Assembly: GCA_016284895.1 (NCBI GenBank)
Contig: JAEEPT010000002.1
Location: 1-46,924, forward strand
Reading direction: 5' to 3'
Source of the DNA: Prevotella sp.
GTDB lineage: Bacteria; Bacteroidota; Bacteroidia; Bacteroidales; Bacteroidaceae
Length of the DNA stretch: 46,924 nt
Shown in pieces: positions 1-8,115 of the stretch. Each line of letters starts with the position of its first letter. Position 1 is the stretch's first letter. Both the position numbers and the translations under genes were made by a program. Under the pieces are notes generated by a model. The model was given only the letters and a program-made list of their open reading frames with translations. It ran no database searches and was not told the DNA's origin.

Positions 1-2678
1 GAACTGTCGGGGCGGGAGTAGGGGGCATCCAGCATGATCTTCGTGGCGGTCTCAATGAAGTTGCGCTTCAGAATCTTCGATACGAAGGGGAACGAACGTG
101 AGGCACGCAGGTTACACTCGATAACCTTCACCTCGCGGTTCTTAGCTAAGAACTGGATGTTGAAAGGACCACTGATGTTCAGCTCCTTGGCTATCTTGCG
201 TGAAATCTTCTTTATCTGGCGCACGGTTGAGAAATAGATGTGTTGAGCGGGGAACACCATCGTGGCATCGCCCGAGTGAACACCGGCATACTCAATGTGC
301 TCTGAGATTGCATACTCCACCACTTCGCCCTTGTCAGCTACGGCATCAAACTCAATCTCCTTCGTCTCCTGCATGAACTGGCTGACCACTACGGGGAACT
401 CCTTCGACACCTCCGTAGCCATGCCTAAGAAGCGGTGCAGCTCCTCATCGTCATAGCACACGTTCATGGCAGCGCCTGAGAGCACGTAGCTGGGGCGGAC
501 CAATACAGGATAGCCCACTTCCGAAACGAACTCCTTGATGTCCTCGAATGAGGTGAGGGCACGCCAAGCGGGCTGGTCAATGCCCAGTTTGTCGAGCATG
601 GCAGAGAACTTGTCGCGGTTCTCGGCACGGTCAATGTCAACAGGACTTGTTCCGAGCACGGGCACTCCCTGACGGTAGAGCTTCATAGCCAGGTTGTTAG
701 GTATCTGTCCACCTACCGATACAATCACACCTCGGGGCGATTCCAAATCGATGACATCAAGTACGCGCTCCAGTGACAGCTCGTCGAAGTAGAGTCGGTC
801 ACACATGTCGTAGTCGGTTGATACCGTCTCAGGGTTATAGTTGATCATGATGCTCTTGTAACCCTGCTTGCGAGCGGTCTGAATAGCATTCACCGAGCAC
901 CAGTCAAACTCTACGCTCGAACCGATGCGATAGGCACCGCTTCCCAGTACTACTACCGACTTGTCGTTGTTGTAGTAGTTGATGTCGTGGGCAGGCTTGT
1001 ACTGCTCACCACTCGTGTTGCCGAATGCAGGCACGTGCGTATAAGTGAAGTAGAGGTAGTTGGTCAGTTCGGGATGCTCTGAGGCAACCGTCGGAATGCG
1101 CTTCACTGAGGGCAGGATGCCGTGCTGCTTGCGGTGACGGCGCACCTCCAGATTCTCCTTTTCCATGTTTCCATTCTGTGGTTTCAGTACGAAGCGAGCT
1201 ATCTGGAAATCGCTGAATCCAGCCTGCTTAACCTCTAAAAGTAAAGCATCGGGAATTTCTTCTAACTTATTGAATTGTTGTAGTTTATGCTTGAGGTCAA
1301 CAATTCTTTTTAAGCGGTTGAGGAACCAGACGTCAATCTTGGTCAGCTCTTCAATTCGCTCTACAGTGTAGCCCTCTTCCAGTGCCTGAGCGATGGCAAA
1401 GATACGCAAGTCCGTGGGATTCTGCAGCGCGTCGTCAAGGTTGTCGAAACGGGTGTGGTCATTGCCCACGAATCCGTGCATGCCTTGTCCGATCATTCGC
1501 AGGCCCTTCTGGATCATCTCCTCAAACGAGCGGCCTATGCTCATGATTTCGCCTACTGACTTCATCGACGAGCCAATCTGGCGGCTCACGCCTGCAAACT
1601 TCGTGAGGTCCCAGCGGGGTATCTTACAGATCATGTAGTCCAGTGAGGGAGCTACGTAGGCACTCGAAGTGGTGCCCATCTCGCCAATCTGATCGAGCGT
1701 GTAGCCCAAGGCAATCTTGGCTGCAACAAAAGCGAGGGGATAGCCCGTAGCCTTTGATGCCAGGGCGCTGGAGCGCGACAGGCGGGCGTTGATCTCAATG
1801 ATTCGGTAGTCGTTGGTCTGGGCATTGAAGGCAAACTGGATGTTGCACTCGCCTATGATGTTCAGATGACGTACGCAGCGGATAGTGATGTCTTGCAGCA
1901 TCTTCACCTGCTCCTCGGTGAGCGAACATGTGGGCGCTACTACGATTGACTCGCCTGTGTGAATACCTAAGGGGTCGAAGTTCTCCATCGAGGCTACTGT
2001 GAAGCAGCGGTCGTTCTTATCGCGAATGCACTCAAACTCAATTTCCTTCCATCCCTTGAGGCTCTCCTCCACAAGAATCTGCGGCGCAAACGTGAAGGCA
2101 CTCTCGGCCAGTGTCGTGAATGCCTTTTCATCGGGGCAGATGCCCGAACCCAGACCACCCAGGGCATAAGCTGAGCGAATCATGATGGGGAAGCCAATCT
2201 CGTGAGCAGCCTTGAGCGCATCTTCCATATTCTCTACGGCATGGCTTACGGGGGTCTTCAGCTTAATCTCGTCAAGTTTCTTTACGAACAAATCACGGTC
2301 CTCAGTATTCATGATGGCTTCTACGCTGGTGCCGAGCACCTGAACGCCATATTCCTGGAGCACACCAGTCTGATAGAGCTCTGTGCCGCAGTTTAGAGCG
2401 GTCTGACCGCCAAATGCAAGCAGAATACCATCGGGACGCTCCTTTTTGATGATTTCGGTGACAAAGTGAGTGGTAACTGGCTGGAAATACACCTTGTCCG
2501 CTATTCCCTCTGAGGTCTGAATAGTAGCGATGTTCGGATTGACGAGCACGCTTTTGATTCCTTCCTCGCGCAATGCTTTCAGCGCCTGTGATCCCGAATA
2601 GTCAAACTCGCCTGCTTGGCCGATTTTCAGGGCTCCTGAGCCCAAGACTAATACTTTACTGAATTTCGTTTTGTTCAT
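1..2678 (-). CDS. carB: Carbamoyl-phosphate synthase large subunit, 5' part (runs off left edge)
   Basis: Manual reverse-strand translation from ATG at 2678: MNKTKFSKVLVLGSGALKIGQAGEFDYSGSQALKALREEGIKSVLVNPNIATIQTS..., the characteristic CarB N-terminus. Missing from the ORF track, probably because no stop lies inside the window. Confidence 0.93.
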   Translation of the reverse strand, partial: MNKTKFSKVLVLGSGALKIGQAGEFDYSGSQALKALREEGIKSVLVNPNIATIQTSEGIADKVYFQPVTTHFVTEIIKKERPDGILLAFGGQTALNCGTELYQTGVLQEYGVQVLGTSVEAIMNTEDRDLFVKKLDEIKLKTPVSHAVENMEDALKAAHEIGFPIMIRSAYALGGLGSGICPDEKAFTTLAESAFTFAPQILVEESLKGWKEIEFECIRDKNDRCFTVASMENFDPLGIHTGESIVVAPTCSLTEEQVKMLQDITIRCVRHLNIIGECNIQFAFNAQTNDYRIIEINARLSRSSALASKATGYPLAFVAAKIALGYTLDQIGEMGTTSSAYVAPSLDYMICKIPRWDLTKFAGVSRQIGSSMKSVGEIMSIGRSFEEMIQKGLRMIGQGMHGFVGNDHTRFDNLDDALQNPTDLRIFAIAQALEEGYTVERIEELTKIDVWFLNRLKRIVDLKHKLQQFNKLEEIPDALLLEVKQAGFSDFQIARFVLKPQNGNMEKENLEVRRHRKQHGILPSVKRIPTVASEHPELTNYLYFTYTHVPAFGNTSGEQYKPAHDINYYNNDKSVVVLGSGAYRIGSSVEFDWCSVNAIQTARKQGYKSIMINYNPETVSTDYDMCDRLYFDELSLERVLDVIDLESPRGVIVSVGGQIPNNLAMKLYRQGVPVLGTSPVDIDRAENRDKFSAMLDKLGIDQPAWRALTSFEDIKEFVSEVGYPVLVRPSYVLSGAAMNVCYDDEELHRFLGMATEVSKEFPVVVSQFMQETKEIEFDAVADKGEVVEYAISEHIEYAGVHSGDATMVFPAQHIYFSTVRQIKKISRKIAKELNISGPFNIQFLAKNREVKVIECNLRASRSFPFVSKILKRNFIETATKIMLDAPYSRPDS

Positions 2679-2803
2679 AATCGTCTTTAAATAATTCTTA
2701 CGAGTGATTATTTCCGGTGCAAAAGTAGATAAAAATTTCGAAATATCACGAAATGGGCGGAAAAAACTTCAATAATTAATTGAAATCATTTTTGTGGTTA
2801 CAT

Positions 2804-4126
2804 TTATTTAATGGTTTCATCTTTGAGAAATTCCTCCCATTGAGGTTCGTATCCGTTGAATACGTTCACGTCCACATCGGTTTGAATGCCCTTTACACGA
2901 CTGTCAGCAGATAGTTGCCACATCACCAGGTGTAAGCCAGGCTTATATTCACCATATCGAGCTATCCACACTAAGTAATTTTCTAACAAGTCGGGAGCCT
3001 CAGACAGATAGTTGGTCACAAATCGCTGGTTGACGTACAGGATTGGGCGAACTTTCAGTCGCTTTTCTACTGTAGTTATCCATTGGCGCACTTCTCTTAG
3101 AAGCACTTCCTTGCCTCCCATCTTTTTTATTTGTTTGTCTGTAGGTTCTATGTCCAGCACTGGCGGCAGGTCACCCCTTTTAAAGAGTGTCTGGTTCAGA
3201 AAGTAGTGGGCCTGCTCCTTGCCGCTTCTTACAGTTGAGAAGAAGTGGTAGGCACCGATGGGTATGCCGTGTTTACGTGCAGCCATATAGTCGGTGGCAT
3301 AATAACGATTGCGAATGCTTGTCCCTTGTGTTGATTTGATATAGACGAAGCGTACAGGGTAGTCTATCTCTCCTTTGATTCCGTTCTTGATGCGACGTCC
3401 CAGGTTGGTCACGCGAAGATCGTTCCAGTTAATACCGTATCGCTTTCGTCCAGACTCGTGTTGGTAGCGCGAGATGTCAATGCCATAGATCCGGTCGTTT
3501 GTGTGCTGAATTCGCTCACCATGGAACCTATCAGCCCGCCAAGTCCCAGCTTGAAGGTTTTGGACCGATACTAAAAAGCCGTTGCCCTCACGTTGGTCAT
3601 TGTACCATTGACCTTCGTAGAAAGTACCATCGTGTGAGCTGTAGCAACCATGTCCAGATGCCACAAGGTTGTGGTCGAACTCGCCTGCATATATGCCGGC
3701 AGAGTCCAAACGCAGTCCGTAACGTAGTGTATCACTATCCCATATACCTATATATATACGCCCGCGCCCGTCGCGCGTAAGGCCGAATCCTTGCCTCTCG
3801 AGATGTCTAAGTTTAAACATACCCAACAGATTTGGTAGTTTTTGGGGCATATAGACAGCCATCACTGAATCGCCCTTTTCAGCATAGCGTACCACCATGT
3901 CATATCCTTCGTCTGTTAAGCGGTGGCGCTGAAGATAATATTCCAACTCCGATTTGATGCGTTTTTGCCGATGGGCAAGCACTTCCGCGTTCAGACGTTT
4001 TGGAGGAGCAATGTGCAGGTCGATGATGTTCTCTATTTGGGGTGGGGTGGGCTGCTCTTGTTTGCATGCCGTGAGCAGCAACAATATTATGATATAGAAG
4101 AATGTCTTTTGCATAACAATATGCAA
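2804..4126 (-). CDS. Lipoprotein with N-terminal MORN-like repeats and C-terminal GH25 lysozyme domain
   Basis: Lipobox-like LLLTACKQE; MORN-like GxYxGEF/GxFYEGQW motifs; GH25 motifs YGIDISRYQ, FVYIKSTQG, GAYHFF, PPVLDIEPT. Start more likely at the internal Met (MQKTFFYIIILLLLTAC). Confidence 0.85.
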   Translation of the reverse strand: MHIVMQKTFFYIIILLLLTACKQEQPTPPQIENIIDLHIAPPKRLNAEVLAHRQKRIKSELEYYLQRHRLTDEGYDMVVRYAEKGDSVMAVYMPQKLPNLLGMFKLRHLERQGFGLTRDGRGRIYIGIWDSDTLRYGLRLDSAGIYAGEFDHNLVASGHGCYSSHDGTFYEGQWYNDQREGNGFLVSVQNLQAGTWRADRFHGERIQHTNDRIYGIDISRYQHESGRKRYGINWNDLRVTNLGRRIKNGIKGEIDYPVRFVYIKSTQGTSIRNRYYATDYMAARKHGIPIGAYHFFSTVRSGKEQAHYFLNQTLFKRGDLPPVLDIEPTDKQIKKMGGKEVLLREVRQWITTVEKRLKVRPILYVNQRFVTNYLSEAPDLLENYLVWIARYGEYKPGLHLVMWQLSADSRVKGIQTDVDVNVFNGYEPQWEEFLKDETIK

Positions 4127-4170
4127 ATTTACAAAGAAATGTTAATATATGGGCTGTACTTAGTAGAAAA

Positions 4171-4203
4171 TTTGGAGAAAATGTTTTTAAAGTGTTACTT
4201 TTG
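4171..4203 (+). promoter_or_regulatory. Bacteroidetes-type promoter (TTTG-N21-TACTTTTG) upstream of the gltD-like gene
   Basis: TTTG at 4171-4174 and TACTTTTG at 4196-4203, matching the -33/-7 TAnnTTTG pattern. Confidence 0.55.
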
Positions 4204-4278
4204 CAAACTGAAGTTGGCAAAATGAAGGTTGTTTGGGAGAATCGAAGTGAAAGTTAAGAGAAATATAATCAACAAGAT

Positions 4279-5634
4279 ATGGAGAAAGAAGTAGAAAAAA
4301 TAATCGCTACAAATGGTGCTAATAATACCAATTTTCTTGAAGTGCATGAAGCTCTGACTATGAAGCAAGCCATTGACGAGGCCAAGCGCTGTTTGCACTG
4401 TAAGATTCCCCAGTGTCGTAAGGGATGCCCTATTGAGAATGATATTCCTTCATTCACATCGGCTCTCGCAATGGGTAACATTGGTCAGGCTATGAGTATT
4501 ATCAACGAGCGCTCTAACTTGCCTGCTATCTGCGGGCGTGTTTGTCCCCATGAGAAGCAGTGTCAGGGCAGTTGTGTACTGGCCAAGAAGGGGCAGGCCA
4601 TTCAGATTGGTAAACTTGAGGAGTTTATTGCCGACTTCGATACTGATATGGAGCTTATCCGTGAACGCTTACCTCAGAAGACTCGTGGGCGTATAGCAGT
4701 CATTGGTAGTGGTCCTGCAGGACTGACTGTCGCTGGCGATTTAGCCCGTCAAGGATTCAACGTTACCATTTTTGAGTCACAGGAAGAGGCCGGTGGTGTG
4801 TTGATGTACGGTATTCCTGAATATCGACTACCCAAATCCATCGTTCGTAAAGAGATTGAGAAAATTGTGGCCTTAGGTGTTGATGTGCGTCTTAATACCA
4901 CGGTGGGCAAGAATGGTGTTACCATTGATTCTCTTTTTGCTGAAGGTTTCGATGCCATATTTATCGGAACAGGAACGTCGGTTCCCCAGAATATGAATTC
5001 TACTCCAGGCTCACAATTGCGAGGTGTCAACCAGTCCACATATCTGTTACATCAAGTAAATGTGTTTAATGAGGGCTTGACCACACGCGACAAAGTACCC
5101 GTTGATCCAGGTGATCGTGTGGCAGTTATTGGTGGTGGTAATGTAGCTATGGATGCTGCTCGTACGGCTATTCGACTGGGGGCTGATGTGAAGGTACTCT
5201 ACCGCCGAACCCTTGAAGAGATGCCTGCCATTAAGAGCGAGTATGAAGAGGCCGTTGCCGAGGGTGTCGAGTTTTGGTGGAACACATCCTGCGTAGAGTT
5301 TATTGGTGGAGAGAATGGCAGACTTAAGGCTTTACGCTTGCATACCTCCGAGGGTGAGCGCATTGAACCGTTTAATCGCGTGTTTCTTGCAATAGGTTCT
5401 CGTCCTGCCAATCGCATCGTTTCTACAACCGAAGGAATAGAGGTCGATGAGAAGGGCTATGTGAAAACCGTAGAAAGGCCCTTTGGAATGACCACACGTC
5501 GTGGCGTGTTTGCTGGCGGTGATGTTGTACATCGTCCCCAGACAGTGGTCTTGGCCATGAAAGCTGCCAAGGAAGTAGCAGCGGGCATTGCTCAGTACGT
5601 AGATGCTGTGAAACTTTTGCAAATTTGCTCTTGA
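4279..5634 (+). CDS. gltD: GltD/SudA-like NAD(P)-dependent FAD oxidoreductase (glutamate synthase small-subunit family)
   Basis: Cys-rich N-terminus (AKRCLHCKIPQCRKGCPIENDIP, CGRVCPHEKQCQGSCV); GSGPAGLTVAGDLARQG; GGGNVAMDAARTAIRLGA. No gltB neighbour in the window. Confidence 0.85.
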   Translation: MEKEVEKIIATNGANNTNFLEVHEALTMKQAIDEAKRCLHCKIPQCRKGCPIENDIPSFTSALAMGNIGQAMSIINERSNLPAICGRVCPHEKQCQGSCVLAKKGQAIQIGKLEEFIADFDTDMELIRERLPQKTRGRIAVIGSGPAGLTVAGDLARQGFNVTIFESQEEAGGVLMYGIPEYRLPKSIVRKEIEKIVALGVDVRLNTTVGKNGVTIDSLFAEGFDAIFIGTGTSVPQNMNSTPGSQLRGVNQSTYLLHQVNVFNEGLTTRDKVPVDPGDRVAVIGGGNVAMDAARTAIRLGADVKVLYRRTLEEMPAIKSEYEEAVAEGVEFWWNTSCVEFIGGENGRLKALRLHTSEGERIEPFNRVFLAIGSRPANRIVSTTEGIEVDEKGYVKTVERPFGMTTRRGVFAGGDVVHRPQTVVLAMKAAKEVAAGIAQYVDAVKLLQICS

Positions 5635-5694
5635 TTTATATCAAATCATTTGCTGATTTCTATGGTTTCCATGAAAAAGTTGAGAAAAAATTTT

Positions 5695-5722
5695 GTTGTT
5701 TCATGAAAAATGTCTAATTTTG
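5695..5722 (+). promoter_or_regulatory. Probable tRNA promoter; -7 element TAATTTTG at 5715-5722, TTTG near 5692-5695
   Basis: TTTG-N19-TAATTTTG just upstream of the tRNA. Confidence 0.5.
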
Positions 5723-5741
5723 CACTCGCAAACAAAAGGAT

Positions 5742-5815
5742 GGCTCCCTAGCTCAACTGAATAGAGCATCTGACTACGGATCAGAAGGTTGTGGGTTTGA
5801 ATCCCGCGGGAGTCA
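5742..5815 (+). tRNA. tRNA-Arg(ACG)
   Basis: 7-bp acceptor stem GGCTCCC/GGGAGTC (one G-U pair); anticodon arm TCTGA-CTACGGA-TCAGA with anticodon ACG; T-arm GTGGGTTTGAATCCCGC; no encoded CCA. Confidence 0.93.
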
Positions 5816-5825
5816 CTAAGTGAAT

Positions 5826-5862
5826 AAAGATGGAGAATCGAAAGGTTCCCCATCTTTTTCTT
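5826..5862 (+). terminator. Rho-independent terminator after the tRNA
   Basis: AAAGATGGAGAA-tcgaaagg-TTCCCCATCTTT plus T-rich tail; one mismatch in the stem. Confidence 0.75.
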
Positions 5863-5913
5863 TAGAGTCAAGCATTTATAGCTCTAAACATTGACTTTTA
5901 GCCACCTCAGAAA

Positions 5914-6969
5914 TTATTCGTAATGTCTGATTCTAACGTCGATTCCCTCTTCCTTTAGTTTTTCCGGAATATCCTTCACATTCGTCTCTCCATAATGATA
6001 TGGGAACAAAACTTTTGGCCTCACCGTTTTGGCAGCTTTCACTAACTGTTCAGGAGTCATTGTGTACGGCTGGTTGCAAGGCATGAAAGCGATATCGATG
6101 TCCTTGATGTCTGCCATTTCGGGAATATCTTCCGTATCGCCAGCGATGTATATTCTCAGTCCGTCGATGGTCAGGATAAAGCCGTTGTCGCGCCCTCTTG
6201 GGTGGAACTTCCGGTTGGCTTCCGTCGTGTTGTAGGCCGGAACTGCTTCCACAGTGAAGTCATCGCTCATTTGGCGGCTGTCCCCGTTCTTCATGATGAT
6301 GCCATAACCCAGCATGTCAGCGCAGTTCTTGTTGGTAATCAACAGCGTACCCTCTTTCGAGAGCTGTTCTATAGCCACCTTGTCGAAGTGGTCCATGTGT
6401 TCATGGGTGACGAAGATATAGTCAGCCTTAGGCATCTTACTGAAGTCGATGATCCTCTCACGGAGCTTGCTCACAGGGTCAATCTCTATTTCCTTTCCGT
6501 CATACTCCATCCTGATACTGCCGTGCATCAGTGCATGGAACTTGACCGTTTTTCCACTCTTTGTCTTGAACACGTCCACCTCATAGGTGTCGGTCGTTAC
6601 AGGCTTCTTAGCCTCCTGCCAGGCTATGATGCCACCCTTCAGGTTCACCAGCTTGAAGCCTTCTTTTGCCAGAAGATCAGCAGCACCAGCAGAGCGCCTG
6701 CCACTACGACAATAGACGGCAATGATCCGGTCTTTGGGCAGTGTGGCCTTTGACCTTTCCACGAAGTCACCCTGTTTATAGTCGATGTTGATGGCTCCCT
6801 CGATATGCCCTTCCGCAAATTCGCTGGCCGTTCTTACATCGAATATCACCACATCCTGATTTGCAATCAGTTCGGCGAATCCGTTCACGTCTGCATCTTC
6901 AAAATCCTTCTGACCACAAGCGGAGGTTAGCCCCATTAAGGCCAGCAGACAAGTTAACATTTTCTTCAT
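5914..6969 (-). CDS. Exported protein: N-terminal rhodanese domain fused to a metallo-beta-lactamase-fold hydrolase
   Basis: Signal peptide/lipobox MKKMLTCLLALMGLTSACG; rhodanese VIFDVRTASEFAEGHIEGAINI and active-site-like YCRSGRRS; MBL motif THEHMDHFD. Confidence 0.85.
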   Translation of the reverse strand: MKKMLTCLLALMGLTSACGQKDFEDADVNGFAELIANQDVVIFDVRTASEFAEGHIEGAINIDYKQGDFVERSKATLPKDRIIAVYCRSGRRSAGAADLLAKEGFKLVNLKGGIIAWQEAKKPVTTDTYEVDVFKTKSGKTVKFHALMHGSIRMEYDGKEIEIDPVSKLRERIIDFSKMPKADYIFVTHEHMDHFDKVAIEQLSKEGTLLITNKNCADMLGYGIIMKNGDSRQMSDDFTVEAVPAYNTTEANRKFHPRGRDNGFILTIDGLRIYIAGDTEDIPEMADIKDIDIAFMPCNQPYTMTPEQLVKAAKTVRPKVLFPYHYGETNVKDIPEKLKEEGIDVRIRHYE

Positions 6970-6998
6970 AGATGTTTCACTTACAATCAGACCTCAGC

Positions 6999-7514
6999 CT
7001 ACAGTTTGCTGACCAGTTCCATAACCTTTTGTTTGGTCTCTTCTGTTTTCTGCTCGTCAATCTTGGCAGTTACATACCCCATGTTTTCAGCCTTCCAGTA
7101 GTTGCAGATGTCGCGGAACTCTGCAATGGCACCGTCATAGACACCAGGAGAATAAGATGACATCAGCAGAGCCATCTTCTTCACCTTTGCAGGAGCGTTT
7201 ACGCAGTACATGCGCTGTATGGGAGCCTGAATCTGAGCATTCAGTGTGAAGTAGTAGATGGGTGCGGCCAGTACCAGCACCTCTGCCTCTGCCATCAGCG
7301 GATACAACTCCTGCATGTCATCTTTCTGGATGCAGGCACCGTTACCCTTATTGTGACAATACTCACAAGCCAGACAACCGGCAATCTTCTTTCTCGATAC
7401 GTTTACCAAAGTAACCTGATGACCTGCTGTTTCTGCTGCTTTCTTGTACTCTTCCGCCATCCATGCGGTGTTGCCATTTGCCCGTGGAGAGGCTTGTAAA
7501 ATTAGAATGTTCAT
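6999..7514 (-). CDS. Flavodoxin-like / NADPH-dependent FMN reductase family protein
   Basis: N-terminal ILQASPRANGNTAWMAEE; GCLACEYCHNKGNGACIQKDDM; VLAAPIYYFTLNAQIQ. Confidence 0.8.
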   Translation of the reverse strand: MNILILQASPRANGNTAWMAEEYKKAAETAGHQVTLVNVSRKKIAGCLACEYCHNKGNGACIQKDDMQELYPLMAEAEVLVLAAPIYYFTLNAQIQAPIQRMYCVNAPAKVKKMALLMSSYSPGVYDGAIAEFRDICNYWKAENMGYVTAKIDEQKTEETKQKVMELVSKL

Positions 7515-7718
7515 AATGTATTTGTTTTAGTTTAACAAATGATACCGCAAAGATAAACAAAAAGTCTGTAACGAACAATGTATTTTGTAGAATAAAACGC
7601 AGAAAGTGCGTAAATAAAAGGCAAGACGGGGAATAATGGGGAATCAAAAGGACGAAGGGAAAAGACAACTTGATGCGGATTGGCCATACTTCACCGCTCG
7701 ACCTCACGTTGCCTTGTC

Positions 7719-7796
7719 TTTTGGGATGTTCCTACAGCTTGGAACAAATGTTCCATGCTGTGGGACAAATGTTCCAGGGCGTTGGAACGCCCGAAA
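7719..7796. repeat. Intergenic 21-bp-period dyad array I (GGAACAAATGTTCC / GGGACAAATGTTCC) with terminal GGGCGTTGGAACGCCC palindrome
   Basis: 14-bp dyads at 7741-7754 and 7762-7775 separated by 7 bp; degraded half-units either side; 7777-7792 is a 7-bp-arm palindrome. Confidence 0.8.
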
Positions 7797-8064
7797 AGTG
7801 CCACTTTCTGTCGGTCGTTGGCGCTCTTCGGTGTAGGAGGCCTTTTCGTGAAAAACACCAGTTCCCGTTTGTTTTTAAACGTTTTTGCATAGTTGCCTAC
7901 ACTAAATAAAATTTGCTTACACTGAATAATTCATTGATTATTAATCATTTAAGTTTAAATGTAAGCAGTGTATGCATTTTTAAACTTTCATTTTTTTATC
8001 TGATATCGTCCAGATGAAACGGGGTTTTACGGAAGCGTGGTCAGCGTACGTTCGGTCGGATGTT

Positions 8065-8087
8065 CGGTCGGATTTGAAATCCGACCG
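8065..8087. repeat. Near-perfect palindrome CGGTCGGATTTgAAATCCGACCG downstream of the first PL9 gene
   Basis: 11-bp arms around one central base; TTCGGTCGGAT also directly repeated at 8051 and 8063. Confidence 0.8.
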
Positions 8088-8115
8088 CTGTGTATATGAG
8101 GATTTTTAATCCGCT

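Noticed and set aside
7636-7909. Overlapping + strand ORFs of 66-79 aa
   Set aside because: Three frames open across the same repeat-rich intergenic DNA; none resembles a known family.
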